Positions 1 through 8,032 are shown, numbered from the stretch's first letter. The stretch: DNA of 18,995 nucleotides from Prevotella sp. UBA7764 (GCA_002481295.1 DLDU01000038.1:24484-43478), one strand, 5' to 3'. Numbers and translations: made by a program. Notes: generated from the letters alone by a model not told the origin.

Positions 1-67
1 TTCATCATTCCACATTCAACATTCGTCATTGCAATCATTCATTCCTCATCATTCATCATTCAACATT
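1..67. repeat. AT-rich short direct repeats upstream of the S4-domain gene
   Basis: This stretch is made almost only of CATT/TCATT words. TTCATCATTC occurs at 1-10 and again at 52-61, and ATTCAACATT occurs at 14-23 and again at 58-67, so a block of about 24 bases is repeated imperfectly. It ends three bases before the start codon of the S4-domain gene. No promoter box or ribosome binding site can be separated from the repeats, so the transcript of the next gene may begin outside the window. Confidence 0.6.
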
Positions 68-69
68 GT

Positions 70-498
70 ATGAAAGATACTCTTCCTCAGCACGGTCCTT
101 CGGCCCGCATCGACAAATGGCTTTGGGCAGCACGTGTTTATAAAACGCGCTCCATGGCAGTGGATGCTATCAAGAACAGCCGTGTGACCGTAGACGGAGC
201 CAACGTAAAGCCAAGCCATATTGTTAAAGAGGGGCAGGTCGTCAGCGTGAAAAAACCACCCATCACCTACTCTTTCCGCATTCTGGCTTGTATCGAACAG
301 CGTGTTGGCGCCAAACTCATTCCGCAAGTCTACGAAAACGTCACGGATCCCAAGCAATATGAACTTTTGGAGATGAGCCGCATCAGCGGTTTCGTCGACA
401 GAGCAAGAGGCACGGGACGCCCCACCAAAAAAGAGCGACGGGCCCTCGACGCCTTCATCGAGCCTGCCATGTTCGGCTTTGACGATGATGACGAGTGA
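70..498 (+). CDS. hslR: S4-domain RNA-binding protein, Hsp15 family
   Basis: This 142-residue protein is an RNA-binding S4-domain protein of the Hsp15 type. In E. coli, Hsp15 binds 50S subunits that carry a stalled nascent chain with its tRNA and helps recycle them. The S4 fold occupies residues 12-60 and opens with RIDKWLWAARVYKTRS, the signature of the family. The C-terminal part (RGTGRPTKKERR, about 112-124) is basic as in Hsp15, and the tail is a run of Asp/Glu. Length is normal. The ATG at 70 is chosen because the S4 domain starts ten residues later. The gene faces the antiporter and shares its terminator. Family assignment is secure; the ribosome-rescue role is by homology. Confidence 0.93.
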   Translation: MKDTLPQHGPSARIDKWLWAARVYKTRSMAVDAIKNSRVTVDGANVKPSHIVKEGQVVSVKKPPITYSFRILACIEQRVGAKLIPQVYENVTDPKQYELLEMSRISGFVDRARGTGRPTKKERRALDAFIEPAMFGFDDDDE

Positions 499-691
499 CA
501 AACCAAAACATGAAGCGACACGCTCAAGCATGGCACACTCCCTTTACTCTTAACACGAAGTGTTGCACTCAAGAAGGAGCGCACCCTTTATCGAGCACGG
601 TTTCAAGCCCAGAAGCTATTAGCCCCCCCCAGCGTGAGACTGACTGCATTTCCCATAGATGCCTGTGCGGCCGCTCCATGACGCATATCAG
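499..691. other. Intergenic stretch with no recognisable gene
   Basis: Between the S4-domain gene and the convergent terminator there are about 190 bases with no gene I can support. Short frames on both strands show no familiar domain or signal peptide. It contains a homopolymer of eight C at 623-630. Confidence 0.5.
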
Positions 692-740
692 CAAAAAGAG
701 GAGGCAACGACCACAAAACCGTCGTTGCCTCCTCTTTTTG
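692..740. terminator. Perfect 20-bp bidirectional intrinsic terminator
   Basis: Bases 692-711 and 721-740 are exact reverse complements (20 bp) around a 9-base loop. The stem has an A5 flank on the left and a T5 flank on the right, so it has a U tract when read from either side. It lies between the convergent S4-domain gene and the antiporter and can end both transcripts. Confidence 0.93.
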
Positions 741-765
741 TTTTCTTCTATCTTAGCTGCCATCG

Positions 766-3048
766 TTATTCACAGCTGCTTGTCGCATTTTTTCCGTTGT
801 TGGCTTCGGCCAGCATCTCCAGAGAATTGCGCTCCCCTACTACCCAGATGATATCTCCGACCGTAAACTTGCGCGAGGGACTAATCATGGTCAAGTTTTG
901 CTGACCTTCCTCCACGCCCACCACCATGCAACTATAGCGGTCTCTGATGCCACTCTCGCCAAGAGTCTTGCCCAAGAAAGCGCAGGAGCGCGACAGTACC
1001 ATCTTTCTTAATTTCATCTCCCTTTCTTCTATATTCGGGTCTTCAGGCACCAGTTCTCCCTTGAGAGCCTTGCCAAATGCCTGCAGCTGCTCATCGCTGC
1101 CGATAGCCTGGAGACGGTCACCCGGGAAGATGATGTCATCACCACCGGGGATGTTGATGCGCTGATGGCCACGCAGGATGCTGCTCACGTGTACGCCATA
1201 ACGCGTACGGAACTGTAACTGGCGCAAGGACTGTCCCGCCCATGCGCTGTCCTCGGGTACCTCAAAGTCCGACACATGAATATCGCGCTCCAAGAGATGA
1301 TCGCCATACAACGGACGGCGTTTGCCCTGCACCTGGGCTTCTATCTCTCGACTGCGAAGGTTCTGAACGAAGAGACGCTCCAAGGCGATGGACCGCTTCT
1401 TCATCCTGCGTGACAAGACGATCAGCGTCAGCACCACCAAAGCCAGCGTGATGACAACGGCATTGGCAAAGCGGGCCAGATAGTTGCAGATATAGAACAG
1501 AAAGGCAGCAGCGATCACGACACGTGCAAGAACGGTGAACAGCAGCGGCAGACGGTTCATACGGCTCTGAACCCACAGCGCTCTGAACTCCTCGCTATGG
1601 TTATGTTTCATCACGATGGCACGCAGGAAAGGTGCCAACAACAGCATCAACAGCACACCACATACGCCATTGGCCCACCAGTGGGGCAGTAAATGACGAA
1701 AGAAGGGCAAGGCGAAAGACAGCATCACGGCAGTCACGGCCATGCACAGAATGGTGTAGACCAAGGTAGAGACTGCCATCTTGGTGAGCAACCGTTTCCA
1801 GTTGCTCTGCTCCTCTACCGTGTTTTGATGAGCCTGACCAAAGTGGTTGAGTCGACGAATCCACCGCTTGGGCAGGACATGCTCCAGGCCGTCGTAGCAG
1901 GGTACAGCGGCACGGATCATGTAAGGAGTCAGGAACGTGGTGATGACCGAGACTGCCACGACAACAGGATAGAGAAAGTTGCTGATCACACCGAGCGAGA
2001 GTCCAAGTGAGGCAATGATGAAGGCAAACTCACCAATCTGTGCCATCGAGAAGCCACAACGCATGGCTGTCTTCAACGGCTGACCACTGAGCATGAAACC
2101 CAGCGTGCCGAAGATGCCCTGTCCAACAAGGATGGTCACCACCAATGCGGCAATAGGCAGGGCGTAGTCCACGAGTACACTGGGCTCGACAAGCATACCT
2201 ACCGACACGAAGAAGATGGCGCCGAAGAGATTCTTCACCGGTTCCACCAACCGCTCGATCTTGTCTGCTTCGATCGTCTCCGCCAAAATGCTGCCCATGA
2301 CAAAGGCACCGAAGGCTGAGCTGAAGCCGACAGCGGTGGAGATCCACGCCATCAGACAGCAAAGACCCAAGGCCACGATGACCATCGTCTCGTCGGTCAT
2401 CAGCCGGCGCGTCTGCCGCAGAAAGGTGGGAACGATGAAAAGACCGACAACAAACCACAGCACGAGGAAGAAGCCTATCTTCAACACCGAATCGAGCATC
2501 TGCCCGCCATTGGGATCACTGCCACTGGCAATAGCCGACAGCATCACCATCATGACGATGGCAAGGATGTCCTCAAGAATGAGTACACTCATCACCAGCG
2601 AAGCAAAACCCTGCTGACGGAGATCCATGTCGTCGAAGGCCTTGTAGATGATCGTCGTCGACGACATGGCAAGCATACCGCCAAGGAAGATGCAGTCGTA
2701 ATGGTTCCAATGGAAGAGATGCCCCACGCTGATGCCTAAGATGATCATGCTGAAGACAATCGACAAGGCCGCGATGACCGGTGCCATGCCCATTTTAAGG
2801 ATCTTCTTGAACGAGAAGTCGAGACCCAAAGAGAACAACAGGAAGAGCACTCCTATGTCTGCCCACGTCTGAATGTCGTGCTTGTCAAGTATCGACATGG
2901 TGTAAGGCATGTGAGGACTCACTAAGAATCCGGCTACAATATAGCCCAGCACAAGCGGCTGCTTAAGTTTCTTAAACAGTAATGTAACGGCTCCGGCAAC
3001 TACAAGGATGAGTGCCAAGTCTTTGACCAGGTTGGGAAGTTCAGACAT
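766..3048 (-). CDS. CPA2-family cation:proton antiporter with two RCK_C domains
   Basis: This 760-residue membrane protein belongs to the Kef/CPA2 monovalent cation:proton antiporters, which exchange K+ or Na+ for protons across the inner membrane. The exchanger domain covers about 5-385 with many hydrophobic segments. The acidic pair E159-D160 in the VLILEDILAI segment sits at the usual ion-binding position, and 270-286 (PVKNLFGAIFFVSVGM) is a family hallmark. A second hydrophobic block at 420-545 adds about four more membrane segments. Two RCK_C (TrkA_C) ligand-binding domains follow, about 585-662 and 680-748. No RCK_N Rossmann domain with a GxGxxG motif is visible, unlike KefB/KefC. No clear sigma-ABfr promoter is seen upstream. 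The ion transported cannot be told from sequence. Confidence 0.92.
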   Translation of the reverse strand: MSELPNLVKDLALILVVAGAVTLLFKKLKQPLVLGYIVAGFLVSPHMPYTMSILDKHDIQTWADIGVLFLLFSLGLDFSFKKILKMGMAPVIAALSIVFSMIILGISVGHLFHWNHYDCIFLGGMLAMSSTTIIYKAFDDMDLRQQGFASLVMSVLILEDILAIVMMVMLSAIASGSDPNGGQMLDSVLKIGFFLVLWFVVGLFIVPTFLRQTRRLMTDETMVIVALGLCCLMAWISTAVGFSSAFGAFVMGSILAETIEADKIERLVEPVKNLFGAIFFVSVGMLVEPSVLVDYALPIAALVVTILVGQGIFGTLGFMLSGQPLKTAMRCGFSMAQIGEFAFIIASLGLSLGVISNFLYPVVVAVSVITTFLTPYMIRAAVPCYDGLEHVLPKRWIRRLNHFGQAHQNTVEEQSNWKRLLTKMAVSTLVYTILCMAVTAVMLSFALPFFRHLLPHWWANGVCGVLLMLLLAPFLRAIVMKHNHSEEFRALWVQSRMNRLPLLFTVLARVVIAAAFLFYICNYLARFANAVVITLALVVLTLIVLSRRMKKRSIALERLFVQNLRSREIEAQVQGKRRPLYGDHLLERDIHVSDFEVPEDSAWAGQSLRQLQFRTRYGVHVSSILRGHQRINIPGGDDIIFPGDRLQAIGSDEQLQAFGKALKGELVPEDPNIEEREMKLRKMVLSRSCAFLGKTLGESGIRDRYSCMVVGVEEGQQNLTMISPSRKFTVGDIIWVVGERNSLEMLAEANNGKNATSSCE

Positions 3049-3147
3049 CTATAATATATAAATAGGAGTGATCCCCCGCCTTTCCCACAACAGGAGAAAA
3101 ACGAGATAAGACAGAATACAGAGGAAATGTGCCGACAACACAAGGTC

Positions 3148-3180
3148 TTGAATGGAGAAGCACCGTGCCTCTCCATTCAA
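3148..3180 (-). terminator. Hairpin downstream of pepT
   Basis: TTGAATGGAGA (3148-3158) pairs exactly with 3170-3180, giving an 11-bp stem with a short GCA/TGC extension inside. It starts 11 bases after the pepT stop codon on the minus strand. The tract after it on the minus strand is only weakly T-rich, so termination may be partial and some transcripts could run on into the antiporter gene. Confidence 0.6.
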
Positions 3181-3190
3181 AAACAAGTTA

Positions 3191-4414
3191 TTAGTCGTTG
3201 AACGTACCGGCTATCTGGCAAATCTTCACGATGACATCCACGGCTTTGTTCATCACTTGGATGGAGACAAACTCGTAGGATCCATGGAAGTTCACACCAC
3301 CGGCAAAGATGTTGGGACAGGGCAGTCCACGGAAACTCAACTGTGCACCATCGGTGCCGCCACGGATAGGCTCCACCTTCGGCGTGACACCACTCTCCTG
3401 CATAGCCTTCAGAACGATGTCGATCACATACATCTTGGGATCGATCTTCTCCTTCATGTTGTAGTACTGATCCTTGATGGCCACCGTCACCGTGCCTTCG
3501 CCATACTTCTCGTTCATCTCCCTGGCAATGTTCTCCATGAAGTCCTTACGGTCCTCAAACTTGCGGCGGTCGTGATCGCGAATGATATAGCTCAGCTTGG
3601 CCTGCTCACAATGGCTCTCGATGCCCAGCAGATGATAGAAGCCCTGATAGCCTTCTGTGGTCTCAGGAATGTCGGTTTCGGGAATGTGAGCATTGAACTC
3701 ACATGCCAGGCGGCTGGCGTTGATCATCTTGCCCTTGGCATATCCTGTGTGCACACTGCATCCCTTAATGGTCACCTTAGCCGATGCGGCATTGAAGTTC
3801 TCATACTCCAGATCACCGATATCACCGCCGTCCATCGTATAAGCCCAGTCACATCCGAACTTCTCCACATCGAAATGGTGGGCACCCATGCCGATCTCCT
3901 CGTCGGGATTGAAGGCCACACGAATCTTGCCATGCTCGATCTCCTTGTGATCGCGCAGGTAGCACATGGCCTGAACAATCTCTGCGATGCCCGCCTTGTC
4001 GTCGGCACCGAGCAGCGTAGTGCCGTCGGTGACAATCAGATCCTCACATTTGTGGGCAAGCAGCTCTGGAAATTTCTTAGGAGAAGAAACGATGCCCGGT
4101 GACAACTCGATGTCGCCTCCATCGTAGTCTTTCACGATACGGGCCTTGATATTTGCGCCACTTGCGTCCAGTGCCGTATCGTAGTGAGAGATGAAGCCAA
4201 TGGTCGGTGTCTTCTTCTTTGTGTTGGAAGGCAGGGTAGCGTAGATATAGCCCATGTCATCCATCTCGACGTCTTCCAGTCCTTCGCTCTCAAGTTCCTC
4301 CTTAAGATATTTGGCGAAGATAAGTTGTTTGGAGGTGCTCGGTACGGTCTTTGAATCCTCGGCCGACTGAGTATCGAACTTTGTGTAATTGATAAATCTT
4401 TCTGTTATGTCCAT
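3191..4414 (-). CDS. pepT: Peptidase T (tripeptide aminopeptidase, M20B)
   Basis: This 407-residue cytoplasmic di-zinc aminopeptidase removes the N-terminal residue from tripeptides. The M20 metal site is complete: H77 with D79 in GFISHYDTA, bridging D138 in LLGADDKAG, catalytic E172 with E173 in NPDEEIG, D195 in YTMDGG, and H377 in GGVNFHG near the C-terminus. Residues about 205-325 form the inserted lid/dimerisation domain. Length matches PepT from other bacteria (about 408). The ATG at 4414 gives the standard [11 protein letters not shown]-terminus and lies about 35 bases downstream of a good promoter. It is probably a single-gene unit with a downstream hairpin. Confidence 0.97.
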   Translation of the reverse strand: MDITERFINYTKFDTQSAEDSKTVPSTSKQLIFAKYLKEELESEGLEDVEMDDMGYIYATLPSNTKKKTPTIGFISHYDTALDASGANIKARIVKDYDGGDIELSPGIVSSPKKFPELLAHKCEDLIVTDGTTLLGADDKAGIAEIVQAMCYLRDHKEIEHGKIRVAFNPDEEIGMGAHHFDVEKFGCDWAYTMDGGDIGDLEYENFNAASAKVTIKGCSVHTGYAKGKMINASRLACEFNAHIPETDIPETTEGYQGFYHLLGIESHCEQAKLSYIIRDHDRRKFEDRKDFMENIAREMNEKYGEGTVTVAIKDQYYNMKEKIDPKMYVIDIVLKAMQESGVTPKVEPIRGGTDGAQLSFRGLPCPNIFAGGVNFHGSYEFVSIQVMNKAVDVIVKICQIAGTFND

Positions 4415-4449
4415 TTTAGATATAATACTGGTTTCTCATATTTTATTCG

Positions 4450-4480
4450 CAAAGATAAGGAAATTAAGTCATATTGCAAA
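4450..4480 (-). promoter_or_regulatory. sigma-ABfr promoter of pepT
   Basis: On the minus strand TTTG (4477-4480) is followed after 19 bases by TATCTTTG (4450-4457). This is a perfect TAnnTTTG -7 box with a -33 box at the usual Bacteroidota spacing. Transcription would start near 4443, leaving a leader of about 30 bases before the pepT ATG. Confidence 0.85.
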
Positions 4481-4496
4481 GACTTTAGCAGTTTTT

Positions 4497-4510
4497 AAAG
4501 ACAGAAAGAC
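4497..4510 (+). repeat. Solo copy of the GACAGAAAGAC repeat
   Basis: AAAGACAGAAAGAC here matches the core of the tandem array at 10948-11130 and the inverted copy at 11904-11914. It lies between the pepT promoter and the tRNA terminator and is a single unit, not an array. Confidence 0.5.
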
Positions 4511-4565
4511 GGTAAGTGTAGTAGAGATCAGGACCGAAACCGACTAAAACCGTTGTCGGAAGGGG

Positions 4566-4611
4566 TAAAAACAAACAATGCGCTCCGCTGTTCCTTGGAA
4601 CGGCGGAGCGC
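4566..4611 (-). terminator. Intrinsic terminator of the tRNA-Arg gene
   Basis: A 15-bp stem (4580-4594 with 4597-4611, one G-T wobble) with a very short loop is followed on the minus strand by a T-rich tract at 4566-4577. The stem begins 7 bases after the 3' end of the tRNA. It is GC-rich and should be a strong terminator. Confidence 0.85.
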
Positions 4612-4618
4612 AAAAGTG

Positions 4619-4692
4619 TGACCTCGGTGGGACTCAAACCCGCGACACTCAGAACCGGAATCTGATGCTCTATTCAACTGAGCTACGAGGCC
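4619..4692 (-). tRNA. tRNA-Arg(CCG) with an A19-U56 elbow pair
   Basis: A 74-base cloverleaf: acceptor GGCCTCG/CGAGGTC (one G-U), D arm GCTC/GAGC, anticodon arm TCAGA/TCTGA with loop TTCCGGT, so the anticodon is CCG (reads CGG, arginine). The T arm is GCGGG/CCCAC with loop TTTGAGT. CCA is not encoded, as is common in Bacteroidota. Two features stand out. The D loop reads AGTTGAATA, so position 19 is A instead of the conserved G, and the T loop has U at 56 instead of the nearly universal C; together they would form A19-U56. The T stem also has a C50-A64 mismatch. It has its own promoter and terminator, so it is probably expressed. Confidence 0.95.
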
Positions 4693-4713
4693 ATATTCTT
4701 TATTATCGTTTTG

Positions 4714-4745
4714 CAAAGTTAAGCAATATTTTCGCTATCACCAAA
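4714..4745 (-). promoter_or_regulatory. sigma-ABfr promoter of the tRNA-Arg gene
   Basis: On the minus strand TTTG (4742-4745) is followed after 20 bases by TAACTTTG (4714-4721), a perfect -7 box. The predicted start is close to 4708, about 15 bases upstream of the mature tRNA 5' end. Confidence 0.88.
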
Positions 4746-4896
4746 TTTTCAACTTAAAAAAACAATGCTTCTATCGGATTCCTTCTGTCGGGAAACAAGG
4801 AGCTCACATTGTGTAAGTCAAACTGCTTATGCCTTGACAACTGACAGAAGAGCAAAGACCAATATTTACTATTTGAAAAATTAATTTGCCTTTTGC
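4746..4896. other. Non-coding stretch between divergent promoters
   Basis: No gene is visible in this stretch between the tRNA promoter and the asnA promoter. CTTCTGTC at 4782-4789 is exactly complementary to GACAGAAG at 4843-4850, and within that span GTCAA/TTGAC forms a second small inverted repeat. These may be chance or a weak operator-like structure. Confidence 0.4.
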
Positions 4897-4927
4897 TTGC
4901 ATATTTATAATTAATAGCGTAACTTTG
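4897..4927 (+). promoter_or_regulatory. sigma-ABfr promoter of asnA
   Basis: TTG (4897-4899) is followed after 20 bases by TAACTTTG (4920-4927), identical to the -7 box of the tRNA gene. Transcription should start near 4934, giving a leader of about 75 bases. Confidence 0.85.
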
Positions 4928-4933
4928 CAGCAG

Positions 4934-4952
4934 AATAGAAGAAAATTCTATT
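4934..4952 (+). promoter_or_regulatory. Hairpin at the 5' end of the asnA leader
   Basis: AATAGAA (4934-4940) pairs with TTCTATT (4946-4952) around a 5-base loop. It would sit exactly at the start of the predicted transcript, where it could stabilise the mRNA. The stem is AT-rich and short, so the role is only suggested. Confidence 0.4.
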
Positions 4953-5007
4953 GTAGGAGATACATATTCATATCACTATACGACAATATTAACATAATCA
5001 TCATATA

Positions 5008-6045
5008 ATGAGCAAACTTATCAAGCCAACAGGCTACAAGGCCCTGCTCGACAAACATCAGACAGAACAGGGTATCAAACAGATCAAGGAGTTCTTCCAG
5101 CAAAACCTCGCCACTGAGCTGAGGTTGAGCCGTGTCACCGCCCCGCTCTTCGTCTTGCAGGGTCTGGGTATCAACGACGACCTCAACGGCGTAGAGCGCC
5201 CTGTCACCTTCCCTATCAAGGACATGGGTGAGGCTAAGGCTGAGGTCGTGCACTCCCTGGCTAAATGGAAGCGACTGACACTGGCAGAATACAATATACA
5301 GCCGGGCTACGGCATCTACACCGACATGAACGCCATACGCGCCGACGAGGAGATGGACAACCTCCACTCGCTCTATGTCGACCAATGGGACTGGGAGGCT
5401 GTCATCGAGAAGGGTGACCGCACGATTGCTTTCCTGGAGAATGTGGTACGCCGCATCTATGCCGCCATCCTGCGCACAGAGTTTCTGGCCTGCGAGAGCT
5501 ATCCCCAGCTGAAGCCCTTCCTGCCACGCGAGATCCATTTCATCCACAGTCAGGACTTGCTCGACATGTATCCCAACCTCTCTCCCCACGAGCGTGAGGA
5601 TGCCATCTGCAAGAAGTACGGTGCCGTGTTTGTGGAAGGTATCGGCGGAAAACTCTCCGACGGAAAGAAACACGATGGACGCGCTCCCGACTACGACGAC
5701 TGGTCGACAGTAGCAGAGAACGGCAAGGCCGGCCTCAACGGCGACATCCTCATCTGGTATCCTGTGCTTGGCCGCTCGTTTGAGATCAGTTCCATGGGCA
5801 TCCGCGTGGACAAGGAAGCGTTGCTGCGCCAGTTGAAGATAGAAGGCAAGGAAGAGCGCGAGAAACTCTATTTCCATCGCCAGCTTCTCGACGGCAAGCT
5901 GCCACTGAGCATTGGTGGCGGTATCGGACAGAGCCGTCTGTGCATGGTCATGCTCCACAAAGCGCATATCGGTGAGATACAAGCCAGCATCTGGCCCGAG
6001 GACATGAGAAAGGAATGCGAGGAACTCGGCATGCCACTCATCTAA
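5008..6045 (+). CDS. asnA: Aspartate--ammonia ligase (asparagine synthetase A)
   Basis: This 345-residue cytoplasmic enzyme makes asparagine from aspartate, ammonia and ATP (AMP-forming). It has the class II aminoacyl-tRNA synthetase-like fold of AsnA. Diagnostic stretches are GINDDLNGVERPVTFPIK (54-71), LAKWKRLTLAEY (84-95), QWDWEAVI (126-133), GIGGKLSDGKKHDGRAPDY (211-229) and the motif-3-like GGGIGQSR (303-310). Length is standard (E. coli 330). The ATG at 5008 is the family start and follows a promoter with a leader of about 75 bases. No Shine-Dalgarno is evident. It uses free ammonia, unlike the glutamine-dependent AsnB. Confidence 0.98.
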   Translation: MSKLIKPTGYKALLDKHQTEQGIKQIKEFFQQNLATELRLSRVTAPLFVLQGLGINDDLNGVERPVTFPIKDMGEAKAEVVHSLAKWKRLTLAEYNIQPGYGIYTDMNAIRADEEMDNLHSLYVDQWDWEAVIEKGDRTIAFLENVVRRIYAAILRTEFLACESYPQLKPFLPREIHFIHSQDLLDMYPNLSPHEREDAICKKYGAVFVEGIGGKLSDGKKHDGRAPDYDDWSTVAENGKAGLNGDILIWYPVLGRSFEISSMGIRVDKEALLRQLKIEGKEEREKLYFHRQLLDGKLPLSIGGGIGQSRLCMVMLHKAHIGEIQASIWPEDMRKECEELGMPLI

Positions 6046-6062
6046 AAGATACAACAATAAAA

Positions 6063-6120
6063 GTTGCACACTGCTTAGGTCGTGTGCGCAAAAAAGAAGG
6101 TTCTATATTTAAGAAACCTT
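6063..6120 (+). terminator. Two weak hairpins after asnA
   Basis: GCACAC/GTGTGC (6066-6071 with 6082-6087) and AAGGTT/AACCTT (6097-6102 with 6115-6120) could form two short stems between asnA and the aroB promoter. Neither has a clear T tract on the plus strand. Read-through into aroB is possible. Confidence 0.3.
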
Positions 6121-6136
6121 AATATCAGTAGCTCTC

Positions 6137-6169
6137 TGTTCTATAATCCGTCTTTTTTGGCTATATTTG
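6137..6169 (+). promoter_or_regulatory. sigma-ABfr promoter of aroB
   Basis: TATATTTG at 6162-6169 is a perfect TAnnTTTG -7 box. The -33 position has only TGTT (6137-6140). The start site would be near 6176, so the aroB leader is about 10-16 bases. Confidence 0.65.
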
Positions 6170-6185
6170 TGGTAAATAAAAGAGT

Positions 6186-7247
6186 ATGATTATGGAGCAG
6201 AGAGTGATTATTTCCAAACATTTGCAAACTGAAGTAGCCACTGCTATTTCAGAATGTGAGCACGATAAGATTTTTGTTCTTACCGACGAGACCACCCACG
6301 AGAAATGTTGGCCTGTGCTTGCCAAGCAGTTTGGCTTGCGCAATGCTTACGTCATCACCATCCAGTCGACGGACAGCCATAAGGATCTCACCTCGCTGTC
6401 GCACGTTTGGAAGGAGCTCGGTGACCATGGAGCCACACGTCACTCACTGCTCATCAACCTCGGTGGAGGCATGGTGACGGACTTGGGCGGCTTCGCGGCC
6501 TCTACCTTCAAACGTGGCATTGACTTCATCAACATCCCGACAACACTGCTCGCTATGGTGGATGCCTCTGTAGGCGGTAAGACGGGCATCAACTTCAACG
6601 GACTGAAAAACGAGATCGGCGTGTTCAACAATGCGCGCTTCGTCATCCTCGACACTGAGTTCCTGCGTACGCTCGACGACAAAAACATTCGTTCGGGCTA
6701 TGCTGAGATGCTCAAGCATGGTCTCATCTCCGACGAGAAGCACTGGGCAGAGCTGCTGAACTTCGACCTTTCCCGTCCTGACCTGAAGCAACTGCAAACC
6801 ATGCTGGCCTACTCTGTGAACGTCAAGAAGCGCATCGTGAAGAAAGATCCTCACGAGAAAGACATCCGTAAGGCACTGAACCTCGGTCACACTTTCGGAC
6901 ACGCCTTTGAGGCCTTCTCGCTCGACACACCCGGCAAAGAGCCCCTACTCCACGGCTATGCGGTAGCCTTCGGCCTCATCTGCGAGCTCTATCTCTCGTC
7001 GGTGCTTACCAACTTCCCGACAGACAAGATGAGGCAGACCGTGCAGTTCATCCGTGAAAACTACGGTTCGTTTGACTTCAGTTGCGATGACTACGATCAG
7101 CTCATCGAACTCATGCACCACGACAAGAAGAACACGGGTACTACAATCAACTTCACGCTTTTAGCCGGTATCGGCAATATCCGCATCAACCAGACGGCTT
7201 CTGACGAACTCATCAAGGAAGCCCTCGACTTCTTCCGGGAAGGATAA
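6186..7247 (+). CDS. aroB: 3-dehydroquinate synthase
   Basis: This 353-residue enzyme converts DAHP to 3-dehydroquinate, the second step of the shikimate pathway, using NAD+ and a divalent metal. The NAD-binding GGGMVTDLGGFAA is at 93-105 and IPTTLLAMVDASVGGKTGIN at 117-136. Metal ligands are visible as E174 (GYAEMLKHG), H235 (NLGHTFGHA) and H256 (LLHGYAVAFG). The length is normal for AroB. ATG 6186 and ATG 6192 are both possible starts; the predicted promoter leaves a very short leader for 6186, so 6192 is a real alternative. It stands alone, away from other aro genes. Confidence 0.97.
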   Translation: MIMEQRVIISKHLQTEVATAISECEHDKIFVLTDETTHEKCWPVLAKQFGLRNAYVITIQSTDSHKDLTSLSHVWKELGDHGATRHSLLINLGGGMVTDLGGFAASTFKRGIDFINIPTTLLAMVDASVGGKTGINFNGLKNEIGVFNNARFVILDTEFLRTLDDKNIRSGYAEMLKHGLISDEKHWAELLNFDLSRPDLKQLQTMLAYSVNVKKRIVKKDPHEKDIRKALNLGHTFGHAFEAFSLDTPGKEPLLHGYAVAFGLICELYLSSVLTNFPTDKMRQTVQFIRENYGSFDFSCDDYDQLIELMHHDKKNTGTTINFTLLAGIGNIRINQTASDELIKEALDFFREG

Positions 7248-7273
7248 AAGCACAAGAAAAGGAATTGCAAGAG

Positions 7274-7336
7274 AAAAGGTTCATCCGTTAAACGAGTACT
7301 CATAAAAGGGTATAGCATTTAGCGGATGAACCTTTT
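7274..7336. terminator. Long hairpin between convergent aroB and secreted-protein gene
   Basis: Bases 7274-7292 and 7318-7336 are complementary over 19 bp with one G-T wobble, around a 25-base loop that itself contains the palindrome GAGTACTC. The right arm runs into TTTTATTATT on the plus strand, and the left arm gives TTTTCTCTTG on the minus strand. It can terminate both aroB and the minus-strand operon. The loop is longer than usual for an intrinsic terminator. Confidence 0.8.
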
Positions 7337-7391
7337 ATTATTGATATCGCTTATTAGTTAATTGTTCCGCCCCCACAGGCCACGGAGCTTT

Positions 7392-8024
7392 TTATTTGTT
7401 ACTCTCTTCTTTTTTCTCCGTCCGTTTTTTCTCCTCCATTGCCTGTCTGTAGGCATTGACAATAGGATCCTCGTCGCCCTTGTCCATTTCCTTGAACACC
7501 TCGCGTGTCTTCCGAAGGTGTTTCATGTCGCGACGGTACCGTTTGTCGAGCATCTTCGCAAAGTCGAACGTAACAACGAGGCCGACACCCGCTGGGGCAG
7601 ACGTGTGTGCTGGAGCTTCCTTCTTGAGAGCATCGTCGACTCCGTCAAGTGCCGAGAGTCTATGGTCTCCCCATATGGTAACCTCAGAAAGCCGATGAAA
7701 ATTAGGAAGCAAGAATGTAGAATCCTTGGCCTCACCCGTCAACAGACGTTCTGTCAAATACTTCGCATGACTGACAGAGAGTGTGTCAAATTGGGCAGGA
7801 ATGTAGCAGATGCCACGATAGTTGGTGGTATCGCGATAACCCGATTTCGTACTGACAATGGCGCCACGTACAGGCACATGCGTCTCCATGTCGGCAACAA
7901 CAAGCCTGCGCAATTGAGACTGTACCCTTGGATTTTGCTGGAGGGACGGGACTTTCTTCGCATCTTGCGCATATAGGGTGGCAGGAACATATAATAATAG
8001 GTGTAACAACAGCTGCTTCATCAT
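7392..8024 (-). CDS. Secreted CarboxypepD_reg-like protein, tandem paralogue B
   Basis: A 210-residue exported protein of unknown function. Residues 1-19 form a signal peptide (LLLHLLLYVPATLYA, cleavage likely before Q20). Residues about 40-118 look like a carboxypeptidase-regulatory-like beta-sandwich: VVADMETHVPVRGAIVSTKSG, then RGICYIPAQFDTLSVSHAKY, ending in LSEVTIWG. A variable linker of about 30 residues follows. The tail from FDFAKMLDKRYRRDMKHLRK to the end is strongly charged and probably helical. It starts 8 bases after the stop of its paralogue and must be co-transcribed with it. The regulatory-like domain matches the paralogue at 48 of 53 residues (42-94). No enzyme motif is seen. 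Confidence 0.85.
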   Translation of the reverse strand: MMKQLLLHLLLYVPATLYAQDAKKVPSLQQNPRVQSQLRRLVVADMETHVPVRGAIVSTKSGYRDTTNYRGICYIPAQFDTLSVSHAKYLTERLLTGEAKDSTFLLPNFHRLSEVTIWGDHRLSALDGVDDALKKEAPAHTSAPAGVGLVVTFDFAKMLDKRYRRDMKHLRKTREVFKEMDKGDEDPIVNAYRQAMEEKKRTEKKEESNK

Positions 8025-8032
8025 ACTGATGT

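Noticed and set aside
495..904. Small plus-strand frames between the S4-domain gene and the antiporter
   Set aside because: They cross the strong terminator hairpin and then run antisense to the antiporter, with no domain or start signal.
3152..4102. A 316-codon open frame opposite pepT
   Set aside because: Antisense shadow; pepT has all its metal ligands and a promoter, the opposite frame has neither.
4948..6069. A 373-codon open frame opposite asnA
   Set aside because: Antisense shadow of asnA; no start signal or domain.
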